From Phragmites australis (Eukaryota > Streptophyta > Magnoliopsida > Poales > Poaceae): DNA of 64,000 nt. Within the stretch, counting starts at the first letter, position 1. Every line of letters begins with the position of its first letter. The stretch is taken from contig NC_084921.1 in NCBI RefSeq assembly GCF_958298935.1, positions 37,219,501 to 37,283,500 of the forward strand, read 5' to 3'. The position numbers and the translations under genes were made by a program. The notes below the pieces were generated by a model that was not told the origin of the DNA, did no database searches, and saw only the letters and a list, made by a program, of their open reading frames with translations. This document shows positions 10,509-21,811 of this stretch, piece by piece.

Positions 10509-13500
10509 GAGCAGCCCGTGTTTCTCTCTCCCTCCTTTTCTCCACTTCGCCGCGCCACCGTACCACCACCACCGCCATTTCCGCCGCTGCAACCTCGCCG
10601 TCACCCCTTCACCGTCCACGTGCCGTCAAGGAGTTTTAGGACACTACCGCCATCTCTGTGCCGCTGCTTGTTCACCGGAAGCTCGACTGGAGCTCGTCCG
10701 CATCAATAGCCGAGCTGCGCTGCCGCCATCTCTCCGACGAATCGCCGGCCGCCACCCCGCCCGTCGTCATTCCTGCGCTCAGTGAGCACCCCAAGCCCTA
10801 GCACCCCCTCCTAGATAGCGTGTAGGCGTCCTCGCGCTCTCCCTTAGCTTTTCACCATACGCCGCCGTGTTTTGGTTTCTGCCGCCGCAGTTGCGCTCGC
10901 CGCCGGCATGATTCTGCCCTGTGCTGTGATCCGGCCATCGTGCCATATGCTCTAGAGGCGTTAGGCCTCTTTTCCTTGCAGGATTGGCCCCTCCCTGTGC
11001 GGGGGAGGTGCTGTCCAGTTGCGCCGCACCGCCATCTCCTCTCCGGCGGTGATCTGGCGTCGTTCTCTCCGCCGGTCGCCGTCGAGATGATCCTTGTCGA
11101 GTCCGCCATGTCGCGTAGAAGCCCGGCGTTAACTCATAGTCATGAAACTCCGGTGAAAACTTGATCCCGGTGAGCTTTCTGGCGCTGCGCCGCCGTGATT
11201 CCTCGCCGCCGGCTTGTTTCCCCTCCGCTCCGCCGCTCGCGCGCGTTCGCGCGCTGGCTCGCTCGCGCAAGCCAGCTGGGCCATGTCTCGGCCTGGCCAG
11301 CCGGCCTGGCTCGGCCCAGTGGCTCGCTGGCCGGCTTGGCCAGCCTAACCGCCAGCAGGCCGTGCACCGTAGGCCGGCCTAGCTCCCCTGGCCCGTTAGC
11401 TAGCCAGCCCAGACCCGAATGGTCCAGTACTGTGTAGTTATTACTGTGCAGTCCAAGCCCGGCCCAGGACCATCTAGGTCCAAATTCGGCCCAATCTGAG
11501 CCCATTAGGCCCACTGGGTACTATTCATGTGGGTCCCACCTATGAATAGTGTCATTTCATAATTTTCTGATTTAATTTTATATTAAATCGTCCGGGAGCC
11601 GTAACTACTCCGTTCTGGCTCCGATTTCGGCGATTCTTTCGCCAAAATTCATCTAAAATTGAGATCTAGTTATCTGTTGCATTATGATGTTTGTTAAGGC
11701 TCATTGGTTTTCCATTTGGTGTGATTGGTTCTTCCCTAGTATAGCTCGTTAATGGTCGTAGTCGCAATTGCAGATCTGCCAGAATTCTGTGAGTGCTGCG
11801 CGGGAAGTATCAGAAGCGAAGAAGATCCTGATTACAACCAAGATTTTGAAGAAAACTTCGGAGAAGGCAAGTCCTATTTCATTGATCATATTGAACCTAT
11901 GTTTTCGAATAATATATATAATCAACTAAAATCGGACTTATTATCGCATGTGCTATATATTGCATTTTCTTTCAAACCACTTGTAATAGTTAATCCTATC
12001 AACACTGCCATGCCATACATGTCATCATCCAGAATACATATCATCCTAGGAATACCTGTTGTTAAATATATTAACGATGGACGACGCCTTGATATATAGC
12101 ATGCTTAGAATTGAATACATCTCCTCGGAGATGTCGCTTTTAAAATACGTCTCCTCGGAGATATTGCTTTTAAAACACTTCTCTTCGGAGACAAGATTTA
12201 CTATTATAAAAAATAACTCATATACCATGATTCCTTGATGGTTGTGAATTCCGTGATGGTCGAGAAATCCTTGATGTCATGTGGGACATGGAAGGTGATG
12301 TGTAAAAATGGGTGAAAATTGTTTTGGCGCGGGCAGGTAGAGTGGTCCTCCGGGGAGGATGCTCATGGGGGCTTGAGTTACATGATGGTATTCATTGCCC
12401 ATGAAGATGCCTAGCCCGGCCGCTTAAGGACCGAGTCTTGCGCCGTCATGCTTAGCCTCCCCGTGCAACCATGCGTCCTGTATGGGCAGGACTTGATTTT
12501 CCTTCACTGGACTGAGTTGGGCATCATACCAGGAGGCTGAGAGCAACGAGCAGCCAGGGGTCTATCTGTCCCGCTGTTTGGAGGTTCAGGGACCGGCTTA
12601 GGCTTAAAAATGGAGGCTGGCCTTCGGAACATGCAGCTCTGAAACTTGGCGTGTCTCGTGGAAAAACCCGGCAGGAAAGGTGTTTGGAGAGTCTCGGTAT
12701 GATTCGCTCCTCCGCTTGCAACGGTTGGAGGCTGAGCATATTGTATGGGTAAAGCTGTACAACCTCTGCAGAGTGTAAACCTATTCGAATAGCCGTGTCC
12801 ACGGTCATGGACATGCAAAGCATTGACCCCACTTGAATAGACTCCGGGTGCGTGTCTTGATGAGTGAGTGTGTGGACTAGATGTCCGTGTGATGTGGTTC
12901 CTGGCTCGATCCGCTAGAAGCTGTGTGGTACTAGAGGTACACCAGATGTGATAAAAGGGACTGCGGAGTGAGGTATAGCCCCTCTCAGGACCGAAAACCC
13001 CCAGATACACTTGTTACCTTGGTTTTGGTTTTAAAACTATTTTGACAGCTTTGCTATCAGGTTGCCTTCTAATGCGTTGGGGACTTGAGGTGATACTCAG
13101 TACCAACAGAAGATGCCTGCCTTTGTTTTCAAAAGCTTTGTTACATTTATTTCAAAAAGGTTAACGGTGGAGAATATAACTGGATATCTGCATAAAACCT
13201 GTTTTACGCTTAAAACTATGCTGTAAAGCCTTATCCTTGAAATATTCATTATGCATCTATCAACCCCCTTGAAGTAGTATAGGACTTGTTGAGTACCTTA
13301 TGTACTCACTCTTGCTGTCATTCAGATAAAGAAGCCGATGCCGACTTCGCTGGAGGAGAAGCCAGAAATGAAGAATAGTATCTAAAGTCGCGTTCGCACC
13401 CTCGTTGCTTGTGGCTTGGGCTTTTGTTCCGCTGTGTGCTTTGATGGCCGCTAGGCCAGATTTGTAATATACAGTATGGGTTGTAACCTTTTGTACTCTA

Positions 13501-14106
13501 AACCATATTATTTATGCACGAAGTTTGACTGTGATATTATGACTGTTATACTGTGCATATCAGCTACTTGATCCAGGGACTAATACAGGATGCACAGGGG
13601 AACCCGGGTTCAGGGTCCTCACACCAGGTAGTGTAATCCGCTTTCACAACTGCATAACCCTAAGTCAACTTCTTCACGTCCCCCAATATACACATAGTAG
13701 CCATCATAGTTTAGACTCGAATTTTGTTTAGATTATTCTGTTTTAGACAATCTCTCTGTTTATTGGTTTGTAGAACCCCAAACTCGAACACTTTATTGTT
13801 AATCAACAATATTCATATTGCACCTACCCGTTCTTGCTTGTGTTCTTGATTCGCTTACAGAAAAAGCCTTCTTAGCAAGGTCTACTGTGTCTTGGCATAA
13901 TTGATAACCACAGAGTAGTGATGTAGTGGTTGTGAGGGTTCTAGATCTATTATGATTGGAGCCTTTGGATCATCAATGTTGAAACATTACTAAATTGACT
14001 TATCATGCTACCTTTGGAAGATCGGGAAAATCCACATAAAATGTTTACAGACATCCTCAAACCATGGATCAAGTTTAAAGTGTTTCAAGTCAAGGATCAT
14101 GGACAA

Positions 14107-16735
14107 TCAGCTAGAAAGATTGCATTCTCTTTCGTCGTCAGGTAGCCTGAGCCCTAAGGACTCGACGACGGTAGCGACCAGAGGCTTGATGCTGTGAATG
14201 ATATTTGTTGATTCCTCTTCAGAACAATCAAACCCCTCTGTCACTACTGAAGTGTCAAGGTTGAGGTTATAGATTTTGAGGAGACCAAGCATTGTCTCGG
14301 TGCTTACAGAGGCTGACTGGTTCATGCGGTTGAGGGTATGGTCCTTCAGCTTTTGAAGCGCAGTAGTCATGGTGTCCCGTTCGGCAGCTATAGGATTTCG
14401 CTCGGTGGCCATAGCATCTTGTTCGGTAGCCATGGTATCACATTCAGTAGCCATGTCTTCTCGATCATCCTTTGTCTTCTTCAGATCACCTCTGAGTTTT
14501 TCTAGATATATGTCCTTGTTCTCGATGGTTCTTTATTTGTTCATCGAGAAGAGCATCTTTATTCCATAAGGACTCGAGAGCTGGGAAAGCAAACAAAAAT
14601 TATCATCAGCTGTTTGATATTTGAATCACACATTAGTGATCGGTGGGTAGACTAACCTTCAATTCTTTCCAAGCTAGCAGCAAGCAGCGCATCTTGTTCT
14701 TTTTGACAATTGCTGTGGTCGACTTCCGAATACCGAGCCTTGGTAGCAGCTACTTGGGCACTTGCAGCCTTGAGGAGATCCTCAAGCATCATCAAAGGAT
14801 CATCAGTTGGGGTCGATGCCGAGGTCTCAGCTTTGTTTGCTTGCAGGCTTCTTTCAGGTGCATTCGTGGGAGGTTTCTCTACTCGAGGAAGCGAAAACGA
14901 TGTCACTAGGGAAGATGGAGTCAACTGGTCGGTTGGACCACTCGCTGTCTGCTCTTTGAACTTCTCTGGGGAGGACGATCTGCATTTAATAGGGTGAGGA
15001 AGGGAAAGGAAGGCCGCAAGCCAAGATAAGTACGCAAGTCAAACCTCTTGATTGTTGGAATGTGCGAAACGATATTCGACTTTTGCCTCTTGATGATTAC
15101 TTTCTTCTTCATCATACCAGTAGCGGGGGCTGGTTATGTCGAGGGGATGACCTGGGAGTCCAATGAGGCTAAGGAAGCCACTGCCTACAAAAAAATTAGC
15201 CCACAATGACTCATCATCATTCTGGACTTATTAAGTAACTCCTCAAAGGAATGACCAATGTAAGGAGGACAACTTAATACAAGTTACCTCACTTACCGAG
15301 TCATTAGGTGTGGAAGTTTATCGAGGAGACAATTGTGGGGATGCATCAATTGGTCCTCATAGTAAGGCCCCCCATACAGACCGAGCATCAGTTAGAATAT
15401 GCTTAATAGTCCGGATAGTAGCTGGATAAACGATCGTCCAAAGATTCGATTTTAGTACCAATTGACTTCTTCCCTATGTACGTTTTAGTGGCGGTGGGTC
15501 AGATGGCAGGATGATCTCTTGGATCGAAGAGACCCTTCGGCCTCTTGACCAGTCGTCGCTTTCCCCTTGTTACTAGCGCCAGAGGAGGAAGAATCCTCTT
15601 GGTGGAAGGTTGGAACCTGAAATTAAAGAGATCAGTCAGGTCGAAGCAAGCGATCAATATTGTTCTCTCAATCCAAGTAAAATCTCACCAGTAGTCGAGG
15701 ATTCTTAAAGAAGTAGGGCTGAACAGGGCATGGTTGCACCTCTTTAGCGAACAATATGCTCAATCAAGCAGCAGTGTCCTACAAGGACAGGGATAAAGGA
15801 AAAAATAAGTCACTCAAAAGAGCTCGACTGTAGCTATAAAAGTAGTAAAAATACTAAATCAAGCTTACATCTGGTCACTTCCTGGGAGCTATCATTGTCT
15901 CCAGCATAGTCCTACACGAAGTGATCCTGCGCTTTCAGGGGACTCGACCTTCGACTAATGAAGTCTTTGGCCACATGCCACCTAGTCAAACCACTCTATT
16001 TAAGCTCACCAATCTTCTTGGCGTAATATGCAGTGTGGTCAAGCTCATGGTGCTTCTTTGACTAGGATAGATTTAGGTGAGGTTGAAGGCCCTTATAAAC
16101 TAAGGAAGAGGTGACCGGGTCGGGTGGGAGATGTTAAACAAGTTCTTATTCCAATCTTTTTGCAAGGATGAGATTAGCACAACCAGAATATAGGGTTTCT
16201 TAATTATGTTCCGAAGTTGGAAACTGCAACCTCCGACACATTTATTTTCAGTACTCCTTTTCAGATGATAGAAATACTGGAACAAGTTTATGCTCGGCGC
16301 AATACCAAGAAATGCTTCGCACATGTCGACAAATACGCTAAGCATGGTGATTGAGTTCGGATTTAAGGGGTGGGGCTCGATTTTGTAATGGTCAAGAATG
16401 TTGAGAAGAAATTTGGAAGGGAAACATTGAAACCACAGCGGAAAAATAATTCAAACACCACGAGTTCATGATCAAACTGGCAGGATGGGAATTCCTCACA
16501 GGACACCAGCCTCTAGATGGCCAGCTCATGAGGATGAACGATTCCTTTGCCTTCAAGTTCTTGAAGTTTCGATTCCGTCGAGATCGCCTAGACGTCGGTC
16601 AGAAGCCTCATCTCATCTAGCTGCTCGGAGGAGGCATCGTCTGCCTTCGTGTTGGATTTCTTCTTAGGTGAGGAAGGAGAGGTGGCAATCGCGGAAGGGC
16701 TGGAGGCTATAGATTGAGATCTCTATGTGATTTCA
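14107..16735 (-). pseudogene. Antisense gene of the Grande-like element (gypsy-type transposon domain, intron-containing)
   Basis: A multi-exon gene runs opposite to gag-pol in the 3' region. Its N-terminal part (about 16735-16100) holds the conserved block of the 'putative gypsy type transposon' family (PF04195 by recall): CEAFLGIAPSINLFQYFYHL and VGGCSFQLR. Two short introns with GT-AG ends fit the reading frame: 15044-14980 (65 bp) and 14656-14581 (76 bp). The exon between them (14979-14657) encodes an Ala/Ser-rich segment. The last exon (14580-14107) encodes a run of MATE(C/Q/R) heptad-like units suggesting a coiled coil, then an acidic tail. It is broken by in-frame stops and one small indel in the last exon. 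Antisense genes of this kind are known in Grande; their function is unknown. Confidence 0.78.
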
Positions 16736-17211
16736 TGTGCTTGGGTGAAAAAAGGCGAGAGCTTGAAGCAAGAGACTGACGACGAGAGGATGAAGGATAG
16801 CTGCAGTCCAAGTTTGTATGAATATAACGCCTGGTACTTAATGTTTCTTTGGTAACCACTCCCGTTACTGTGACGCCCCGTTCGACGTGAAAGACAGGAT
16901 AATGGCATCGTGCGAATCTTTGTACGCCCATTCAAGTGCATTGAATGTGTCTATACCTAATGGTTAAAAATTCAGAGATTTCTTTTCAACTCTACTTAGA
17001 GACGGATGTCGAGAAGTCGAGTTTTCAAGCCTTTCTTGAGTCTCGAGTGCAGATAACGGCGGAGCGCTCGACCAAATAGTGTTTCCACTCGATACTCTGG
17101 ATAGGACATTCTTTTCTTGATTCTTTCGGCTGCAAGCTTGATCTATCTTGCTCGACCAGGCTTAGACTTGGCAATATTTGAATAGGCACTTGTAGAAATT
17201 CTCCCTGCTGG

Positions 17212-17229
17212 GTAGAGTTAGGGGGCTAC
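17212..17229 (+). other. Polypurine tract of the Grande-like element
   Basis: GTAGAGTTAGGGGGCTAC lies directly before the 3' LTR start TGTTGAATAT. The purine-rich AGAGTTAGGGGG is the likely plus-strand primer. Confidence 0.75.
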
Positions 17230-17840
17230 TGTTGAATATCTAACTATAGGGTATATGCGTATAAGGAGTACATCATACATGGATAGGGTACACCGTACAT
17301 CTGATGGACAACTCTGGATATTATGGATCCAAATCTATGGGACTTGATATACTCAGAGATCACAAATACCTATACTAGCAAGGTCTCAATCGGGTTAACC
17401 AACTCGAGATCGACTAGTATCCAAACTAGATTTATCTATCTTACCTTGTCCTGTAAGAAGAAGGACTCCCTATTGACTACGACTGAGGTAATGCCAAGAC
17501 CCCTTTAAAAGGTGGGGACCCTGACCCCTAGAGGGGCAACTCATGACAGATCAATGCCTACACAACTCGACGCAACCAACCGTACCCTAGCCTTGGAGAT
17601 ATTCAGCAACTTCAACTCTAGACTAGTTTAGATCCGATCTACTCCATTGTATTATGTTTATCCACCTTGCTTGTACTTGAGACAATCTATATACAATATC
17701 ATCTACACAGGACTTAGGGTATTACTCCGCCTCAGGGCCCGAACTTGTATACATCGTGTGTCTTATTTCCTGCTCGATCCCTGATCTTGAAGGTATCCCA
17801 GTTCAATTATGGACATATTGTCAGGAACTAATCTTCGACA
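17230..17840 (+). repeat. 3' LTR of the Grande-like element
   Basis: 611 bp, TGTTGAATAT to CTTCGACA, followed by the target duplication TATCA. It matches the 5' LTR throughout with many substitutions. Confidence 0.93.
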
Positions 17841-17959
17841 TATCAACTTTCAAATACCAGAAGCATAAAGGTATTTGATAGCTATAGATGACTTATAGGA
17901 GTTTCACGAAGACAAGCTTCGCACAATGCACATCTAATCCTCTAGGAAAAATACTATTG

Positions 17960-18454
17960 AAAGTAACCGGCATGAGAGTTGTCTGTTATATTAATGAAGA
18001 AAGAGATTTTGCACACAAGGGTGAGAAAAACAAAAGCAAAGCAAAAAAAGCAAAACACTCGAACTGGGTGTTTTGGGAGAAAGAACCCTACTCTCCCCAA
18101 AAGAGGCGGCCTAAATATCGTGCGCTAGCAAAAGCCCAAACCATGGCCTCATTCTTAATCGTCTACACAACCGAGGTCGACAGATGTATGGAGGAATTGA
18201 AAATCCTTGCATTTTGTTCCTTCTAAATTTCCCAAGCAGTCAGGACAATGAGAGGTCTTAGGCCCTTCTTTGGGATGGATTGGCGTGTCAACATGGTTGT
18301 CCACCAATGCGGCATTGAGAGGGTGGTGTGCTAGGAACCTAGATGTAGAGTCTGCTACAAGGTCCACCACACTAGGTTTCTCTAGACACGTAGCAAGAAC
18401 TTGCAGGTAGCAAACAAATGGTGACTCGATTCCAATTCCTTCCTACAAAGGGGA
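17960..18454 (-). pseudogene. LINE ORF2 end and 3' UTR (continuation of the minus-strand LINE)
   Basis: Read on the minus strand from 18454, this resumes the zinc-binding reverse transcriptase tail (zf-RVT) that stops at 20608, on the other side of the inserted solo LTR. CPLC is reconstituted at the junction, followed by a HHLFATCKF block and later WEI and ERNARIF-like blocks. A stop near 18155 is followed by a 3' UTR of about 200 bases. I see no long poly(A) tail; a CATTAATATAAC segment near 17985 may be its remnant. The coding part is broken by frameshifts. Confidence 0.7.
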
Positions 18455-20602
18455 TGTTGGGGAACGGGTAGGCTACGCTAGCCTAAAAACAAAAAAAAAT
18501 CTATCATATTCAACCAAGAAACCATGCAAGTGGAAAATCATAGATCGTTACCACTTGACACGTAGTGCAGTGAAAGAAGAATTGGAGTAGACCGATCCAA
18601 CGTCGTGCACATCAAACTCCTCGAGCAGCTTCTCAATCAGATCACAACCAACACCGCATAGGTGGTCACACTCCTCGATTAGCTCCGAGCAGTTGGTCAT
18701 GCTTCTCGACCAGTTCCTCGAGTAGGTCTGTCATGTCCTTGATCAGCTCTGAGTGGTTGTGTCATGCTCCATGTCCAGGCGAGCAGGTATGTCAACCAGC
18801 CGAGTAGGTCCTCGACCAGCCAACAGAAGCGTCTCAATCTTCACGTTGAGGAGATCAGCACTGCAATAGCAACAGTGCATCTATGGTATCCACACGTACT
18901 AGGCAGGATCACCGAGCGCCGATGTGCTAGCACCGCGCATGTGGATAGGGTTTTGGGAGATCGTGTGAAGGGTTGTGGCTAAGGTTTTAGAGTGGCTCAC
19001 CCCTGCACGCCCCACCCTATGCCTCTCCTTATATAGAGCTCGTTAATGGGCTACCACGTTGGAATCCCTTTAGAACTAACACCTTATGGATCATAATCCA
19101 ATCAAATCCATATATGAATCCAATTCGTATGTTTTGTTCCAACCTATTAAGTGTATGACCCATTAGGTTCAAGTACAAACGGCTACGACCCATAAACCCT
19201 TTCCAAACTGAAGTCAATAGTGGTTCCTAGCAGGATATATTGACTCCAGAGTATACACAAAGATCATATTAACTGAACCTTGATAGACACATGTACCGAT
19301 CCCTTCGCCTCACGATACTAATCAAGCTCAAGGTAAGATACGTGCCACCCTTGTGATAGCTTGATCATTCACTCTATCAAATAGTGGATTCATCATGATT
19401 AACTCTTTAATCATATTGGCATGACCAAACACTTTCTCAATTCTGTTGGTGATGTGCCCTAGAGGCGATCGAGTTTGCGGATTGGATCTGCTAATGGGCT
19501 TTAATATTGATTAAAGGACCATTAGGGTTTAGAGTCATAATGGGCTTTAATGTTGATTAAAGGCCCATTAGTGTGCTCTATATAAGAATAGGCAGGGGCC
19601 AAGGCGCATTGAGTTTTTCCAGAAAAACAGATCTTGCCACCAAAAACCCTGGCCATCTTCTATTCCCGAACTCCCTTCGAAACCCTAGCCGGGCGCGCGG
19701 TGCTAGCACACCGGCGCACGGCGATTCCATCCTTGTACGTGTGGATACCGTAGAGGCGCTGCTACTATTGCGGTGCTGATCTGCTCGGGAGTACTCGGGA
19801 CGTACTCGCGAATACTCGGAAGGTGCTCGGGACGAGGTTGACGATCAACTACTTGACGCGCACGACGTTGGATTGGTCTGCTCCAACTCTTCTTCCGCTG
19901 CACTGCTCGTCAAGTGGTAACGATTCATGATCCCCTACTCGCATGGCTTCCTGGTTGAATGCAGTAGAGAAAATTTATTTTGTGCTAGCGTAGCCTACCC
20001 GTTACCCAACAAATTCAACTACCTCGAGAGTCCTAGAGATATCTCTCCCGTTATCAAGGAGGGGCAAATTCAATATTGATCGCTTCACACCCTATTACAT
20101 GTTTCATGGTAAAACCAAAAACTATCTTTATGACTATCTAGTTACAGAATAGCGTTTAGCAGCCCCAAAGTATGTCACTGCATATTCTGGGAATCAATGA
20201 TGATCTCAGATCTAAAGATCCTGTAGGTACACCATCTAAGTTAACAATTGATGACACATCATAAATAACAATCTCAGCAATATCTCAAGATGTGTCTATC
20301 CAACATCATATTCTCTAACATAAATATCCATACTATTGACCTGGTATCTCTATACCTATGATCCATGAAACATGATTATCAATCAATACATGTGCTGGTG
20401 TTATGAATCATCACAATGAGACGTGACCAGAGATCAATATAGAATAACATCATGATACAAACAAAGAGTTCTACGAACAAGTCACATATTTGTCAATCAA
20501 TATAAATAATAGTTATTCTTGGAATAACATATTATTCAAAAGTACATAAAGATAGACACGATCAATCATCTCTATGATTGCCTCTAGCGCATATCACCTT
20601 CA
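18455..20602 (-). mobile_element. Angela-like (Ty1-copia) solo LTR, itself interrupted
   Basis: On the minus strand the unit begins TGAAGGTGATATGCGCTAGA at 20602 and ends CCCGTTCCCCAACA at 18455. Both sides carry a perfect GGGGA (18450-18454 and 20603-20607). The start resembles the Angela-type LTR of grasses (TGTTGGAAATATGCCCTAGA by recall), which gives orientation and family. After removing the inner insertion (570 bp plus 5-bp duplication) its length is about 1.57 kb. It lies inside the zf-RVT region of the minus-strand LINE. No internal coding region or second LTR exists, so it arose by LTR-LTR recombination. Confidence 0.9.
19444..20013 (+). mobile_element. Inner solo LTR of the same family, opposite orientation
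   Basis: A 570-bp unit starting TGTTGGTGATGTGCCCTAGA and ending CCCGTTACCCAACA, flanked by perfect AATTC duplications (19439-19443 and 20014-20018). Its last 400 bases or so are the inverted counterpart of the end of the surrounding LTR (18455 to about 19060), including the GCTAGCGTAGCCTACCCGTT end. It lacks the middle part of the outer LTR, so it is a shorter subfamily. A TATATAAG-like TATA element at about 19580-19590 is shared with the outer copy. Confidence 0.9.
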
Positions 20603-20607
20603 GGGGA

Positions 20608-21811
20608 CATATCGAGGTATGGGGCCATCCCCTGGTGGCAAGTTTGTCCGATGTCCACAACCTATTTTGGATGGCCAGCCATGCAAAAAACTTACACATT
20701 GGTAGCACTCAAACTTTCCAGATGAGGGCATGAAAGTTTGTCCCCCATAAAGTCGGTAAATTGAGCCTTGTAGGCCGATAAAGCCAATAATTCGCCATCC
20801 CTTGTAAACTTCCACTTGATGTCATCTTGTGTCAGGCTACAACTATACTCGTTTCACACTAGACCATAGGGTTACAAATTCATGTATAAAATGGGCGGAA
20901 ATGTTAGAAAGCTGCATTCGGTTTGGGATTCAGAGGTTTGCATTTACTGCCACACGGAGCGAACACTATTTGTTTCTAGACCTCGAGAAGATTTACGGTG
21001 CAATGTCCTTTGGGTGTCCCCGAAGTGGTTGAGGATTACGGCAATGGCCGTTACCTCTTCCTTTTTTGGACTGATGAAGACAATCGTATCATCAGCATAA
21101 AGGGATATGCACATTACGGTGGAGCGACCCCTGAGATGACTGATCAACCCCTCTTCAACCGCAACCTCGAGGAGTCAATAAAGCGAGTCGATAGCTAGAA
21201 CAAACAGTAGTGGGGAGAGTGGATCACCCTGCCTAAGACCACATCCGTGCTTGGTTAGCGTATTCGATATGCCATTGATAACAATTCTTGAGGAGGAGGT
21301 AGCAAAGATCATTGCTATCCAATCGCACCAACGGGTCAGGAAGCTAAGGTTTTGTAGCAGCGCGAGTAGAAATTCCCACCGGACCGAGTAGAAAGCCTTG
21401 GTAATGTCCATTTTAAGGAATGGGATAGGAGTTTTACTCCAATGGAAGCGTCTAATAGAGTGTCGCACCGCCATGTGGTTATCATGGATGCTATGACATT
21501 TGATGAATGAACTCTAAAAGCATGATATCAGGGAGTTCATGTGTGGGGCAAGCCTCATAGCAAACTTTTTGGAGATGATTTTGACTAAGGAGTAAATGAG
21601 ATTGATCAGTCTAAAGTCCGAAATCCTTTCGACGCATTCCTTCTTGGGGAGAAGGACGACATTTGTTATATTTAGCATATAGAGGCCATGAGTCCTTAGG
21701 TCATAGAAAGCCGTAATTGCAACCAAGATATTATGTTTGATGATGCTCCAACATTTTTTTAAGAAAAGCCTAGTAAAGCCGTTAGGTTCCGGCGCTTTGT
21801 CTGGTGGCATT
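20608..21811 (-). pseudogene. LINE (L1-type) reverse transcriptase fragment
   Basis: Minus-strand RT motifs occur in order from 21810: PPDKAPEPNGFT, NVVLLPKKE, FLKMDITKAFYSVRWEFLL (catalytic Asp), CGLRQGDPLSPLLFVLAID at about 21190-21250, and LYADDTIVFI at about 21085-21110. The region after YADD is shortened compared with other plant LINEs. It then resumes in the zf-RVT domain (FFAWLAIQNRLWTSD near 20690), where the solo LTR 18455-20602 is inserted. The 5' part is missing; the copia fragment begins at the next base. Stops and shifts make it non-functional. Confidence 0.88.

Larger units (their letters stand above)
9508..13623 (+). mobile_element. Nested solo LTR, long-LTR chromovirus type (Tekay-like)
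   Basis: A 4116-bp unit starting TGTAACATCCTGAG and ending GGGTCCTCACA, flanked on both sides by a perfect CCAGG (9503-9507 and 13624-13628). TG...CA ends plus a 5-bp duplication, no coding domain and no second LTR make it a solo LTR. Very long LTRs starting TGTAACATCC are typical of the grass Tekay/Del chromoviruses; I assign the family from the termini and length only. It contains GC-rich sequence from 10000 to 11500, a CT microsatellite and a TATA box. Open frames inside it are not genes. Confidence 0.88.
1039..17840 (+). mobile_element. Ty3-gypsy retrotransposon, Tat lineage, Grande-like, with nested insertion
   Basis: A complete but old LTR element. Both LTRs start TGT(C/T)GAATAT and end in CA, and are flanked by GATCA (1034-1038) and TATCA (17841-17845), a 5-bp target duplication with one mismatch. 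Order on the plus strand: LTR, primer-binding site, gag, protease, RT, RNase H, archaeal-type RNase H, integrase, a long non-coding 3' region with an antisense gene, polypurine tract, LTR. Protease-RT-RNase H-integrase order marks Ty3. The second RNase H plus a long 3' region with an antisense frame are known traits of the Tat lineage, and of Grande in particular. Removing the nested solo LTR leaves about 12.7 kb. The LTRs differ at roughly one site in five or six by eye, and all frames carry stops or shifts, so the insertion is ancient. Confidence 0.93.

Noticed and set aside
9781..11514. Several frames of 100-194 codons on both strands near 10 kb
   Set aside because: They lie inside the solo LTR 9508-13623, are Pro/Ser/Arg-rich low-complexity translations of GC-rich DNA, and have no domain.
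11752..12099. 115-codon frame in the solo LTR
   Set aside because: No recognised domain; long LTRs carry such fortuitous frames.
18455..20602. A foldback DNA transposon with 400-500-bp inverted ends
   Set aside because: The two nested perfect duplications (GGGGA, AATTC) and TG...CA ends show two solo LTRs in opposite orientation instead.
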